The translations under genes were made by a program, and so were the position numbers. From NCBI GenBank assembly GCA_003116975.1, contig BGKB01000006.1, positions 124,001 through 188,000 on the forward strand: a stretch of 64,000 nt of DNA, given 5' to 3'. Under the pieces are notes generated by a model. The model did not search any database and was not told the DNA's origin. It was given only the letters and a program-made list of their open reading frames with translations. The DNA comes from Aurantiochytrium sp. KH105. Taxonomy: Eukaryota; Sar; Bigyra; Thraustochytrida; Thraustochytriidae. Shown one piece after another: positions 23,801 through 29,892 of this stretch. Numbering within the stretch: position 1 is the first letter of the stretch; every line of letters begins with the position of its first letter.

Positions 23801-26253
23801 TGGATCTTGGGTCGGGGCGAAGCCAGCTGCAGCGAGCCAGAAGGCCCTAGCTCCGCAGAGTCGCCTGTCGCACCCGAGTTTGCGACACTGCCAGTATCCA
23901 TATCGTCGAGCATGACTATGACGCGATCTCGCACAGCCAGAACTTGAAGAGCTGCCTGCGCATGGAAGACAGTCGAGGTAAGAAGATCCCCTTGAAAGAC
24001 TGGTTCTGGCGGCGGAGAAACAGGAAGCGACGGGACGGCGGCCTCGTTTCGCGGGCCGGAAATGTCGGGCGACGGCGTACGCGTGCTCGAAATATCGGAA
24101 GAGATCAAGCTAGAGTGTTCTGTCGGTGGTGAAAGCACATGTTCAGAGTCTGTGCGCTCGACAAGACAAGTAAAAAGACGGTACTGACTTTTGCGGCGGC
24201 GACCGGCGCTACCCCGCATACTGCCTCGGCGTCGCTTTGCATCCTGCTGTTGGCTACTGGTCGCAGAGACGCTCTCTTCGAGAGCAACGGCAAACCCTTC
24301 GCTACTCGAAGAGATGCCGACAAGACGCGCGCTCGACTCACAGCAAAAAAGAAGTACCATGGACTCGCACGCCTCATTTTTGACGAGACCGCATCCATGA
24401 ATCTCATTGTCGCCGAGGACGGCAACAGAGTGATTTGCAGCGGCGGAGATGTGTGAAATGACCTGGTCACTCGAAAACTCTACAGGGTTTGGAACAGCGC
24501 AGATGGACCGGTGTCCGACGCCCAACTGACCATACTGATTGCGTCCGCAAGCAAAAAGTGTCTTGCCGTCTTGCGCGAGAAAAAGGCTGTGCGCGTCTCC
24601 GGCAGCAAGCTGGCGCGTGGGTTGTCCGAGATCGACGACAAGCAGTCTGTCGAGCGCGCTCGCTGAGGCTCGACCGCACTGACCGTACATGTTGTCACCC
24701 ATGGCATAGACGAGCCCGTCGCTTGTTCGCACGAGCACGTGGCCCGTGCTGCAGGCGACTTCACTCACACGTACGTTAGTCGGCAGCGATTGAAAGAGGG
24801 CGTGTTCCCGCAGCAAGGCGGTGGCACCCTCGAAGTTTTTTCTCTTGACAACATCTTTGGCGTCGGCGATATCCTCCTCTTGTTGATGTCCTGGAACGCT
24901 CGAGGCGGAAGCTGGCTCTTGCGTTGGCGAGGGGAGCATTGACACCTTGTCGCCAGAGTCGCTTGAATCTCCGCGCAGGAAAAAGACGTCCGAGTCGTCC
25001 ACGGGCAAAATGTGGCGAAGCACTGGAGCATCGATGCGCCACATGCCAATGGCGTGAGAGGGAATGCGGACTTCGCGTTCATCGTCGTCGTCGACATCAA
25101 AGTCGTCATCGTCGGCGCCCTGGCCGTCTCCGGCTTCGCCGGACTCTGCTTCTCCGTCTGTGGACGCATCCATTGCACCATGGGCTCCTCGCCAGCGAAA
25201 GGAGATGGCTTTGCGGCGGCGCATTGGCTCTTCAGAATGACCCAAGAGCGCTCGCTCATCGCGAGCGGCCTGCGCCGCAGTCTTGTCGAGAACCTCGAGA
25301 AGCAGAGGCTTGAAACCTTGCGTCAGATCCTCGTCAGCAAAAAGTCGGCTTGCCACCTGAAGGAGATGGTAGACGGAAGCCCTTCCCACCGCGAGGATGC
25401 ACAGTGCCTCGAGTGCTTCAGTTTGCGTGTGGTCTTCATCAAAGGTCTCAAGCAAGAAATCCATAGTCTCATCAAGCGTGTCACTGCGCAGCGCAGCAAT
25501 GCCCAAACTTTGCAGATCGCGGAGAAGCATTTCGCGCAATTCGCGGACAACCGGAGCGGACACTTCACGGCCCAATGTTTGCAGCGCCACGAGCGCTGAC
25601 GTGCAGAGAGAGCTGATGATCTTCAGCGAAAGGTCCTCGCTGCTCGCGGCGTCACTAAGCTTGCGCGATTTGGCGGCAATCATGGCATCCCCGCCGTGCA
25701 CTGCTCCAGACCCCAAAGCGGACGTTGCGGTCTGCACTGCGACAGGCGATGCGTCTGCGGCCGAAAAGAAGGCATCGGTGGTGCCGGGCCGGTTCTTGCG
25801 CTCGAGAAGCACAATTCTGACGTGTTCAAGGACAATGAGGCGACGGCGAAAGAGTAGAGCCGCGTACAGGTAAGGTACTACACTTTCCTCGCGGCCAGAG
25901 AGACGCGCCATGGATTCCGAAAAGAGAGCCTCTTGCTCAGCACGAACATGGGCTTTAACAGGCTCGTCGACCTGAGCATCTTCCTGGGTCGGCACAGCGT
26001 CTTCGCTGCCATCTGCGAGCTCGGTCTCGCCGACGAGGGTTCCTTCGTTGGCCTCTTGTGCCGCGAGCGCAAGCTCGCTTCCTGGGACGTGAAGGCGACC
26101 AAAGTTCGCGTCAACGAGCGCAAGAGCATCCTCATTGAGGAGAGCGCTCTCTGGCACCTCGAGAGCGCGAATGAGGTCGAGAAGCGGCTCGCTCAAGATG
26201 TAGTCCGGACTTGCAGCGTCACCTCCCGCTGCGCTCGACATCGATGCTCCCAT
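8818..26253 (-). CDS. Giant HERC-like HECT E3 ubiquitin ligase (5,811 aa, intronless)
   Basis: Transfers ubiquitin through a C-terminal HECT thioester cysteine. Seen, with approximate residues: N-terminal MGASMSS matching an N-myristoylation consensus; RCC1-type repeats at 500-630; SPRY/B30.2 at 1485-1620; a second RCC1 block at 1780-2270 with many GRNxxGQLG-like strings; RanBP2-type zinc finger at 2794-2820 (CxxC...CxxC); LamG/ConA-like domain at 2975-3150; two UBA-like helices at 3170-3250; SH3 at 3620-3675 (ALYDY-like LFDFEP, PLNFV); a Vps62/DUF946-like segment at 3855-3990 (IWRP, LIWQN, PEGYVALGCVAV); PDZ-like at 4435-4512; second SPRY at 4690-4865; UBA at 5027-5075; HECT at 5430-5800 with LPTAHTCF, catalytic C5751. 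It ends in eight Asp and a Leu. RCC1+SPRY+HECT recalls HERC1/HERC2, but SH3, PDZ and Vps62-like modules are not in those. Many Ser/Gln linkers. A single 17.4-kb exon. Confidence 0.95.
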   Translation of the reverse strand: MGASMSSAAGGDAASPDYILSEPLLDLIRALEVPESALLNEDALALVDANFGRLHVPGSELALAAQEANEGTLVGETELADGSEDAVPTQEDAQVDEPVKAHVRAEQEALFSESMARLSGREESVVPYLYAALLFRRRLIVLEHVRIVLLERKNRPGTTDAFFSAADASPVAVQTATSALGSGAVHGGDAMIAAKSRKLSDAASSEDLSLKIISSLCTSALVALQTLGREVSAPVVRELREMLLRDLQSLGIAALRSDTLDETMDFLLETFDEDHTQTEALEALCILAVGRASVYHLLQVASRLFADEDLTQGFKPLLLEVLDKTAAQAARDERALLGHSEEPMRRRKAISFRWRGAHGAMDASTDGEAESGEAGDGQGADDDDFDVDDDDEREVRIPSHAIGMWRIDAPVLRHILPVDDSDVFFLRGDSSDSGDKVSMLPSPTQEPASASSVPGHQQEEDIADAKDVVKRKNFEGATALLREHALFQSLPTNVRVSEVACSTGHVLVRTSDGLVYAMGDNMYGQCGRASASALDRLLVVDLGQPTRQLAAGDAHSLFLAQDGKTLFACGRNQYGQLGVGHRSICAVPNPVEFSSDQVISHISAAANHSVAVLGDNEIHGCGLVKNEACESMVLLFCCESSARLVGISSSSEGFAVALEESVSATSSQQQDAKRRRGSMRGSAGRRRKSQYRLFTCLVERTDSEHVLSPPTEHSSLISSDISSTRTPSPDISGPRNEAAVPSLPVSPPPEPVFQGDLLTSTVFHAQAALQVLAVRDRVIVMLDDMDTGSVANSGATGDSAELGPSGSLQLASPRPKIHNDSSKLREYAAGSESGTAILLWCIQRFPLGGAGVKFEIARILLALLERLESHPALMISALRVLQRHCFISSPIQDDEQVTMRDMKQLLFALARGPDGDVKEEAIRAIGNGFAFLSPSATELATFMSTITNMTYLSKFATLRFWSELLVQDQQGTAMILIERLIDLASRGTSRAEVLNLLLAMQRSLLLCDKVEVDVINRYATALSKASVNIIEEVCAAHASPIEREEALAKSILKSLTWPCVVILHHPSIEIKSSVPYIVELIQAIDRVCTPHDFHVRTWLADLAWSAVLLVIAKECKGAGARLSPRLGGAASIDAFTDPAAAAAADTANGATLTPRELGAADGSGLLGLRQMSIQSNLGVPAFDGDHENEEDDETEAEGEINMSLFNSGFVQSAELELRLAKLQAIVNDTDHEIMAKISKMNKMKFRNKPGAEKVWEALRAVYAAIVIFDEDNTKTEAMQTAMKVLRWINQTKQALHDVDYSMLGEHVVARVSFLLEMKLISDHSLFQFVQQFAPEQLEHYYSVLEQQKASFEQEVVGLQVFCRLLGSLEQSCDLRRHVIFAFVEFAREAKVTTVTRSLVADAVRAMIRTRNLTGDRNPTLTTAILDACVATGQLGHLEMVQWIIECVSLEAAAASVHGLPPIVEPMLGRDAQSLLRLPSPEGLPQSLGMQWSREHKHSGLRLSKNGLCFHLPVESTADACQTAATIRLSHGLYAGKYYFELACTPGQTCPESAMLYAIGLVPLDFCEWDSFSSILCATLSHEQRIGLFVDMDAALCMIFRHSDHFYNHATSELILDRDRLISKSKIRSKVRPLCPAVSVLSAGTTSLLKHVIVESEDVRFSMNNDVKAPMLLRTVHSSAALSAAAEGGEAASASGGPPPLLAAVPSSGTEDLPRAEVLHRRSASQSQQLLGGRSGQSRSRQSEQQQDEEDSGPVSSNPEQNADDDVVQEKPRLKFAGPLNPKLGEETELLVCGQNTYGELGVGDTKPHKDIMSSEVIKHLFPVQVVAGNEITGVLTTQGEVYVWGYNKNGACSKPPLSSQTTGAASTMPGTPSYGVPPPDETGSLWPGRGAGSLRNMGHSNRSAATNVMGGSGGPGAAGFASTSEPLSGAGQGVMSAPQPGAAATSIPRQNESLRVSLPRRIAIPSFVTRLCCSNGSEHILAITSSGHLYGWGFNQYGQLGLGHKYEKIYAPCRVEGALRDKRVTLAATSYSHSLILTSDGTIYAFGLNTRGQLGIGSTADMWTLPQRLNHLADLGRASSMACGVEHSAVVMEDGSLYTFGRNDFGQLGIDDPAKHLSALPIQVEDGLSKLRSLHCEAVACGYYFTVVIADGTLHAFGINDFGQLGLGHNYEVFAPVPVLWDSGDDRFVSVTCGTGHSLAATTYGRIIAWGRNKDGGLGNGSTVDLPFPVEICNRGEFSLSLRDQRPLHLAAGFHHTCILVGQRQKSSGVATAASESAQADFGPTTTRVGLGVASGMDALWHGRASRAAALTLRHVLRMEGLIPDAGIQCALDWLLRLVRATAGELSVLRRHRRKATPTSAASMHTGSTPVEERRDEAITSWIKHLRASRVPSQTLYMNFVLQLLLDVIKQSAAARDFVTRHRRWAVDTLFGIAFTVGAPVRSGLAFDILSYLLPCVPIQRVSPAFSLRQLLLFIGQGQDMAISAQLVALLRSLMQFKQNGWNMCINRALLHSLAMQIPRLPEDVEDLSVFEDNRERVWTMMGALQVLGASEEVLHNGASVSVAASEVDGQFGFLDWYRPMGGSPEIARVSLFQSGTKSTLVVQKHSELIPRPKIEVPVDSLLRPERLFALLVALVQQNVNLAGGSPTLENLRAACLHEIAKARASQVVDLLLRDNPKMVQLFVSNGHLQAVTSLLAAPRGRFDDVSLRTLHARFLQLELHRRKLDDGDVPPVPGIPHDADASVRDNLVAGSASAATAMVSEDQTQSMASKSAASIEHSDSDSAHTNTIVDGAAQTWTCKICQYRNPVTSRMCDMCFARMSHNSTMAQKGLGLDIRTSHDPKPPAASSGALAEKEVPEDTDPAMDANTDIPSTPLMLSRNLSSASMRGAPDAVVSAEADKLACNWNFEGGLLPENKRARVRLIREREKNSTETPNEDDASSGEGEGATGASSQTASGAKVRDAPDMVGETQRDGDFFHVPRDCYLLFEHSFGGNGSEGVVYLNQYSLILDVRVPEKSMATSDFMALLQTNLNNDSLADWYIKSNGSIGCIEYSKAGMIKPGVWTRVVMTANLTQGEICFYVNGSREVVLQHQGPSQQILILEDDRWAIDSSFCIFRDMDQTKDAPAMDIARLQLRSYVMSPSEVANVGAYSAQDGIPMPDPLKLAERLSGDLKLPTAWCVRALEATEYQLPRARNWLRANEQALIARTVAEARMLTALGYSRKMCAHAICTTSSLSDAIHWLLENEDVSEHDLSSTRIINECCKDDADGMTNADILAINLAEDDQDAHNRTYEIYTSTLAQVAVSTGVGTPGVGDSSQSLDQRGADAGGGLAQDPRKNRNSNRLSLPPLGCGVRQVNAEIWETARQLFVSHARQATVSILENSLMVQSEATGSMNAVDSLRGSSAARANLVEDMQEKLLAMDGSGRNFLRNYIRAFPDSIRKDIRSGTISQEVDRGDPIQVLRRKLLLVFGEEVARASGPSFGSGKAILADDEVEWSTALAAWMNVGQSLGRGGPKLVNSLHDLKPGMRVWWIGDQDSSAEERGRLIHDGIVQQVGLRGQGTSPASTVESVAQSAPSGANPSQVVAADGDAKVGETEEKQTSASSRDQGRLASHPDEFQQLARVLFDFEPQRPGDLSIKKDDTVVVLGATKSGWGRAKDLKTGAVGLIPLNFVDAIGGQDAEAIARQQQQSQPQSHLQSQAKTQTQTASHSVRNGGSSAQLGNDGKEGEEASIVEYEAVVAEEGTLGEQLRRFARAGDLLLEAPPSSSSDERIVKALRIRAEEEMWRGSVLRSLAEDVLHELVLLARGPWQFLPGGLQAGPSYTLTTIWDDKKTRVEEQTEPLTKRKKNVTVERGPTVRIWRPFADAGFSILGDVATAANGSSDTDAPPPVTVVSDDDGMGGKTMTANGLPLLVAPARFRLIWQNIDTEDDAPVSLWQPVAPEGYVALGCVAVRGHSQREPDPKMEDLQQLRCVHRSCVQLSTLQHGLWSYRPEKLNKQGGPDSVRLGGDSHRAGDASGIGESNRGANSARDGENDDSSSRRRTLRGSIASGTGSASGSSIPGSILPGKRSNTSSSDASPSRGSGRAGIAQRSVGVSIWEIDNSSRTFVPVLAKEDQGLFLRHAGGNSTGGARTLRSNGSSDSVLSEGSAALAAKGRSREKSKLMSLSRVDAATIEARLCMESKKKSSEEETNNHMLHGLELTTKFSVANMTSSAAGTGPGLAPRRSQPAIVKMEEELRPYHLGLASTTNSNHGSSELLLWILQLFSEFDSNEKNGMGAWSRRVFSPQLVHALLRFSRTATPTVRIKAIRMLAMVIRRTPADSLRGKLGKELLELRVQMESLYKRQAQKPKDGLMDEMPLFSSLLCALAEVFVSVSLTQRKLEQGSMPSSASFLPSSRGQAEGMLDAPGKGNVEGPAGEIAEGGGQSVPKAKPKYFTVEFDASLGIEILSNKDILLVHHVKENGAAQSFGVEPGDIFWELKGRRISEFDRHEMWSTIKQTRPLRVTFLRDSSVKSAATRDASLERTLSSSSDSSKANGLDASTSSHRKDLADDPLASKENWFQQLSELAAIMDALVHRDRVRMPSEFLMAEDTFLKLVMSSNTAIVESTHPFSSKRIKGEVTLPGAEALVVRFDRRCSTAFGKTLVLTCDAQMPNKQVRRNLHVEAMQGCFGGSLVHVPSSTMHYEFPVPQTMDWSFYRTPDFKAPEIRVTNQGRTATLRKDKMWQTVFTTTGFSSGVNSWEVRVDRTGPSANIFFGVAMKSAKVANYLGSDDKGWGWIGCMACWHGGRKVRHRFGKRLKVGDIVRVTLDIPRRCMSLAVNGDDWGVAFNRLPLPSTILQQGNELVPTFSFYNKDDQITLLSGSNPMDVETASILHQLRSSFEQQHATARIVSRQNANGSGGSDSSSTSSSRRSSRRGSSRSRTTTTSSSQVNSSRRSSSSRPRVSRRRRWGDAETEQGAGGVHLSTSESETSRLQGRGSSSEQQQDDGQEGESHQWQQGGDGATGATSTATTTAATAATTGTATSSSSSSEDQAVVLSALGYPVEWCLQALNATNQDMNRAAEYLLTHSDRMAEESKQEAERRAAEAVEQVLAEEEGWLHHVNNILDLDQVGDQSAAGVGSEDDEDGASATAAAAVAALQSAASNRIVQREYTISSAGVNEEEGQSPGLLGSGSSAQEGGGGGLSSSLPSTSSVSSSLSSSRRTFGESKKRGSTSTAKEWGYRMTISPLYSRETTKRIATEPRNAARLELFHRMFAPLTLEHDCELVRLVNAVCSKRGEDPLTLSPNDLEPTQEELMHYKILEDVPLLTLQLRFLLLRNFNRRLAHVLPLVDLSCAAHESALAASLRNVRGVVMSSVKKALFERVLTDSHSGDDHWMQQNKVPTVTLDRNKAAQFLKSGRVDLKGTRTVFGQLFSQLHGNGSEEKSERNPLLAPTPAVQDASLLRNSHRAWYTILAGERADDYGGPYRDVFNQACQELLTPALPLFVPCPNQVANEGECRGKWLPAASATSHVALRMFEFVGKLMGIAMRTKNPFVLDMPGFVWKQLCSDSVTLEDVRAFDLGFYKLVKAVREVEDEEEMSRLDLKFTMKGSDGRVVELVPGGNATPVTLKRRGDFERALLRARLHELDRPCAAIARGLATQVPRNLLSIFAAQELELMVCGPPEVDIDILKANSIYGDGVTEATPSIQLFWQVLHEFSQEDRQRYLRFVWGRSRLPSSSQDWDRKHKISKLSVRGSTPADQMLPTAHTCFFSLDLPMYTSKEKCAEKLLYAVTHCIAIDMDETTVARNAADIQSSGHNRLDDDDDDDDL

Positions 26254-26497
26254 GATGGATGTCTTTGGAAATTAAAAAGCACGGCCCGTATTCTGGTGTC
26301 CTAGTGGACGCGAGATTGTAGAAGGTAGTGGTGCCCAGCCACCCACCCCAACAAAAAAGTGATGACGCGGTGCGACCGTGGATCGTTCGAGGACGTGAGG
26401 CGGTCAGGGCTCTGGGCCGCAGTAGTGTATTTTCTTGCCCAGGGTCTTTGTATACAGGCCTCAAACACGAGGGGAGCTACTAGGGGCTGCGCGTTTC

Positions 26498-26523
26498 GGC
26501 AGGCAGGCAGGCAGACAGGCAGG
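26498..26523. repeat. (GGCA)n microsatellite
   Basis: Six or so GGCA/GACA units about 250 bp upstream of the HECT start codon. Confidence 0.85.
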
Positions 26524-26817
26524 CTCGCACTCTCTACACACCTTCCGCCACCGCCGGGGCAGTACGCGCGGGAGCCGCGTCGTCGCGGTTGCAGGTTCTG
26601 GAGCCAATGCCTGCCTGTTTTCCCTCGGCTCCGAAGTCGTCGTCAGTACGCTGTCCGTGCGTGCTGCGCGCGATGGTAACCGAGAGGCGCGGCTGAGGCC
26701 TCGGGCCGCAGCTGCGTCTGGGCCGAGCGCTTCGCGCCGCGCAAGAGTGATTGTCTAATCGTGGTCTGGCGATGAGCGAGAGAAAAGATAGAAGTAGCAG
26801 GATTCGTAGGACTCGAG

Positions 26818-26846
26818 CAATCTTCCGTACAATTCACGGAAGATTG
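26818..26846. repeat. Perfect hairpin, 11-bp stem and 7-nt loop
   Basis: CAATCTTCCGT (26818-26828) and its exact reverse complement (26836-26846) around the loop ACAATTC. It lies about 570 bp upstream of the HECT start and about 315 bp downstream of the hydroxylase stop. Could be a protein-binding dyad or a 3'-end structure. Confidence 0.75.
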
Positions 26847-27160
26847 AGTATATCCTTTAGGACAGCTTAGGTGAGTCCCGGGTTCGGGCTTGGGCTCGTT
26901 CGGGCTGGCGCCACTGCCATCGAGATGGTCGGTCGTCGAGATGACTGGCTGTCCAGCTATGGGAATCCTACGTTTGGAGGGAAATATAGTCGGAGGTTCG
27001 GGATATTTTTCATGCAATCTATCCAGATACCCACCTTGCATCTTCTTCTCAGTAGCGAATTGGGTCAAATCGTTTCAACAGCCTGCAACCTAAATTCAAA
27101 ATTATCTTCTCTCTTCTCGGGCGAGAAACTCAAAACCCAAAACGAGCGGGATGCTCAACC

Positions 27161-28645
27161 CTACATGATATGATTCTTGAATTGGGCATGGCACTCGGAG
27201 CAACGTAAGCTTAACTGCGGAGGCGAGGCATGAAGAGCAGCAACATCGAGAATTTTGTCAGGACAAAAGCAATTCGTACAGCCAAAGACTAGGGCTTGTT
27301 GCGCGATACCAAAAGGCTCGTGCTCAGCGTCTGGCTGCACGGGGGGCACAGAACGTGCCAACTGCAGCATAGCAGAAGCTTTGGTTGTTGTCTCCAGGGC
27401 GAGGTCACGCAAATCAGCTGGTAGATCTGGATGCCAAAAGCGAATAAGCAAAATAATGCGTTCTTCCCCCGTGTTGTTGACCACCTCGTGCTCAAAGGAG
27501 TCGTCAAAGAAGAGGAGCTTTCCTGCCGACCAAGTTTGCCAAGACGCTCCGACGCGAATGGCGCAGCGACCGGTTTTACCACCCTCCCCGTCCGCAACAA
27601 AGGTCTCGGTCGAAGCAGAAGGTACAACGAGTCCCAGATGTGCAGTGAGTCTCGTGTTGGTGGATGCGCAGTGCGGAATAATGGCGGAATTGCCATCGAG
27701 GCGGCTGAAAATGATCTCCCCTGCGCCCTTGTTGGCGAGGTCGATAGCATCTGGAATGAGGCGCTCGAGCAGCGCGCAGGTCTTAGGTGCGGCGTCGGGC
27801 TGCGCTCCAGATCCAAAAAGGACCCACTCGGACCACTGTCCATGATCAAGTGCCTGTGCGTCCTCATTGCCCGACTCGCGATACTCACTGCCTACGTCGG
27901 GCCATGCAGGTTTCCGCTTTAGTAGACTTGCAAGCTCGGCAGAGATTGTTTCGACAGCATCTTCGAGCGTTTGTGCCCAGGGAAACTCGCTGGCATCCCA
28001 AAATGCGCTCGCGCGAAGATCAGGCATGCAGACGCCAGGCCGTTGCAGCGGATTGGTCCAGTTTAGCCCACGCGTTTTGGCATCGATGGACTCGCGAGCC
28101 ACGCGAGCGGCGCCTTCGAGGTCTCGCGCGCGCTCAAAGTTGAGAGCGCGCTCTACAAAAGCCTCGCGTGCCGAGATTGGGTCTGCTTTACACGCAGATG
28201 CAAGAATGAGTTCCGATGTCTCGAGCATTTTACTGCGCACATCGTCGGGGACGTCGACGCTCGCTCCGTCAGAGTGCAAGAGTCCTACAAAGGTCGCGCG
28301 ATGCATGAACCACGTTCCACTTTCCCGAAGATCGCTGGAGTCCATAAGTGACTCTGAAAACATTTCGACTGCTCTTTCCATGCCCTCATGACTCGGCGAT
28401 GCCGAGTATACGCTCTTGTACCAGAGCACGGCGGCGTCCATCCATGCCTTGGCCGCCCGTTTTCGCCGCTTTCCAATCGCGATGCAAGCCACCTTATGCG
28501 TCGGGTACGCCTTGACCTGGCACTCGCGAGCGCAGTACCACTGCAGGCCGCAGCGTCCGCACCTCAGCTTGGGGCTCTCGCGCTCGCACCCGGCGCACTT
28601 GTCCGAGGTCGAGGCGAGCAAGGCCTCTTCTGCGGCCACGTCCAT
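27161..28645 (-). CDS. MYND zinc finger fused to aspartyl/asparaginyl beta-hydroxylase domain
   Basis: Predicted Fe(II)/2-oxoglutarate dioxygenase hydroxylating Asp or Asn side chains, with an N-terminal MYND finger for protein binding. Seen (494 aa): MYND from C17 to C54 (CAGC, CGRC, WYCAREC, HKVAC); a helical, TPR-like middle at about 60-290; the hydroxylase core at about 300-410 with H325 in IPHCASTNTRL and H386 in FFDDSFEHEVVNN, the expected iron ligands of this family, plus an Arg-containing LIRFWHPDL for 2-oxoglutarate. The C-terminus has CTNCFC and CSEC, a possible extra zinc site. The frame is open 138 codons further upstream but has no ATG there and would run into the divergent sulfurtransferase gene, so the ATG at 28643-28645 was chosen. 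No signal peptide or membrane anchor, unlike animal ASPH in the ER, so a cytosolic or nuclear role is likely. The substrate is unknown. Confidence 0.9.
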   Translation of the reverse strand: MDVAAEEALLASTSDKCAGCERESPKLRCGRCGLQWYCARECQVKAYPTHKVACIAIGKRRKRAAKAWMDAAVLWYKSVYSASPSHEGMERAVEMFSESLMDSSDLRESGTWFMHRATFVGLLHSDGASVDVPDDVRSKMLETSELILASACKADPISAREAFVERALNFERARDLEGAARVARESIDAKTRGLNWTNPLQRPGVCMPDLRASAFWDASEFPWAQTLEDAVETISAELASLLKRKPAWPDVGSEYRESGNEDAQALDHGQWSEWVLFGSGAQPDAAPKTCALLERLIPDAIDLANKGAGEIIFSRLDGNSAIIPHCASTNTRLTAHLGLVVPSASTETFVADGEGGKTGRCAIRVGASWQTWSAGKLLFFDDSFEHEVVNNTGEERIILLIRFWHPDLPADLRDLALETTTKASAMLQLARSVPPVQPDAEHEPFGIAQQALVFGCTNCFCPDKILDVAALHASPPQLSLRCSECHAQFKNHIM

Positions 28646-28968
28646 CGTGGATGGGTCCTTCCTTGCCTTGCTCGCCCGCTCGGCCGGACGAGGCTTTTGC
28701 CGGCCTCCTCGCTGCTGCGCACGTGAGCGCGGCTGCTCCGGGCCTGAGAGTTGCGGCCTCTCTCGCCGCGGCGCCCGGCTTTTGGCCGCGGCACGGCCCG
28801 GAGTTTTATGCTTCCACGAGCTAGGCCCGGGTCCTTTGCCCGGGTATTGACGCTCGCCATGGTCGCTTGTCGCAACAGCGAAGGCAAAACAGCAACGAGA
28901 GCGAACGAGAGCGAGAGCGCCGAAAGATACGAGCACGTGTTCGTTTCCCGGGCGAGCTTTGAGGAGAG
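28646..28968. promoter_or_regulatory. Divergent promoter region of hydroxylase and sulfurtransferase genes
   Basis: 323 bp separate the two opposite start codons, so both promoters must lie here or overlap the coding ends. GC-rich, with GAGCGAGAGCGA-type repeats near 28900-28918. No TATA box is obvious. Confidence 0.6.
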
Positions 28969-29892
28969 ATGCTGCGCAACGTGGTGCGAGCGCCGTGGCT
29001 GCGGCAGGCCCTGGCAGAGGTCCAGGTCGTGGACGCCTCGTGGCACATGCCGGCGGCACAGCGCAACCCTCGCGCCGAGTTCGAAAAGGCGCGCATTCCC
29101 GGCGCGAGCTTTTTCGACCTCGACGCCTGCGTCGACGAGTCCACTGACCTGCCGCACATGATGCCTGACGCCGGCAAGTTTCAAGAGTACATGGCAGGCC
29201 TGGGCGTGACGCACGACAAACCCATTGTTGTCTATGACACCGTTGGGCTCTTTTCGGCGGCGAGGTTGTGGTACATGCTCAAGAGCGTGGGTGTTGAGCA
29301 GGTTGCCGTCCTCGACGGAGGTCTTCCTGCGTGGAAAAAGGCAGGAGGCGACCTTGATTCCGAGACTCCCGCAACAGCAGAAAAGGCGTTTTTCGAGGCC
29401 AAAGATCCATCTGCAGCCTTTACGGACGCCGGACGCGTGCTCGGACTCTCCGATGCAATGTCGATGCAAGAATTCAAGGCCGAAAACAATACCTCGGGGT
29501 ATCTGATCGACGCGCGCGCCAAAGGTCGCTTCGACGGCGTGGACGCAGATCCGCGACCCAAGATGCGTCGAGGTCACATTCCTTTTGCCAAGAACATTCC
29601 TTTCGGCGACTTGCTCAAGGATGGCGGCGAATTTCGTTCCAAGGAGGAAATTGCCGTCATCTTTTCTAGCCAAGGCGTCGACGTACGAGCTGTCATTGCG
29701 GGAGAGTTGCCGCTTACCTTTAGCTGTGGATCTGGCGTGACGGCGTGCGTTCCATTGCTGGCTGCGGTTGAGTTTTTGGGTGTACCGCTCTCCCAGTGCG
29801 TTGTTTACGACGGCTCATGGTCCGACTGGGGTCGCGAGTCCAACAGTGCGACACTTCCCGTCGAGGTCACGGCTGATATCGTCAAAGAGTAG
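28969..29892 (+). CDS. MPST: 3-mercaptopyruvate sulfurtransferase (tandem rhodanese)
   Basis: Moves sulfur from 3-mercaptopyruvate (or thiosulfate) to a thiol acceptor via a Cys persulfide; part of cysteine breakdown and sulfide/persulfide supply. The 307 aa are typical. Seen: an N-terminal inactive rhodanese domain (VVDASWHMP at 20-28, IPGASFFDLD at 43-52, VLDGGLPAWKKAG at 114-126) and a C-terminal catalytic domain (LIDARAKGRFDG at 179-190, GHIPFAKNIPF at 202-212). The active-site loop CGSGVTAC begins at C253; CGSGVTA rather than CRxGxR/K marks the mercaptopyruvate type. The N-terminus is short and mildly basic, with no strong presequence. It is divergent from the MYND-hydroxylase gene. TAGGCCTA overlaps its stop codon. 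Confidence 0.95.
   Translation: MLRNVVRAPWLRQALAEVQVVDASWHMPAAQRNPRAEFEKARIPGASFFDLDACVDESTDLPHMMPDAGKFQEYMAGLGVTHDKPIVVYDTVGLFSAARLWYMLKSVGVEQVAVLDGGLPAWKKAGGDLDSETPATAEKAFFEAKDPSAAFTDAGRVLGLSDAMSMQEFKAENNTSGYLIDARAKGRFDGVDADPRPKMRRGHIPFAKNIPFGDLLKDGGEFRSKEEIAVIFSSQGVDVRAVIAGELPLTFSCGSGVTACVPLLAAVEFLGVPLSQCVVYDGSWSDWGRESNSATLPVEVTADIVKE

Larger units (their letters stand above)
26254..27160. other. Intergenic upstream of the HECT gene
   Basis: 0.9 kb between two minus-strand genes, so it should hold the HECT promoter and the 3' flank of the hydroxylase gene. It contains a GGCA run and an 11-bp perfect hairpin (listed separately). No convincing ORF or RNA gene. Confidence 0.55.

Noticed and set aside
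28646-29059. N-terminal extension of the MYND-hydroxylase to 29059
   Set aside because: No ATG in the extension, and it would overlap the sulfurtransferase coding start.
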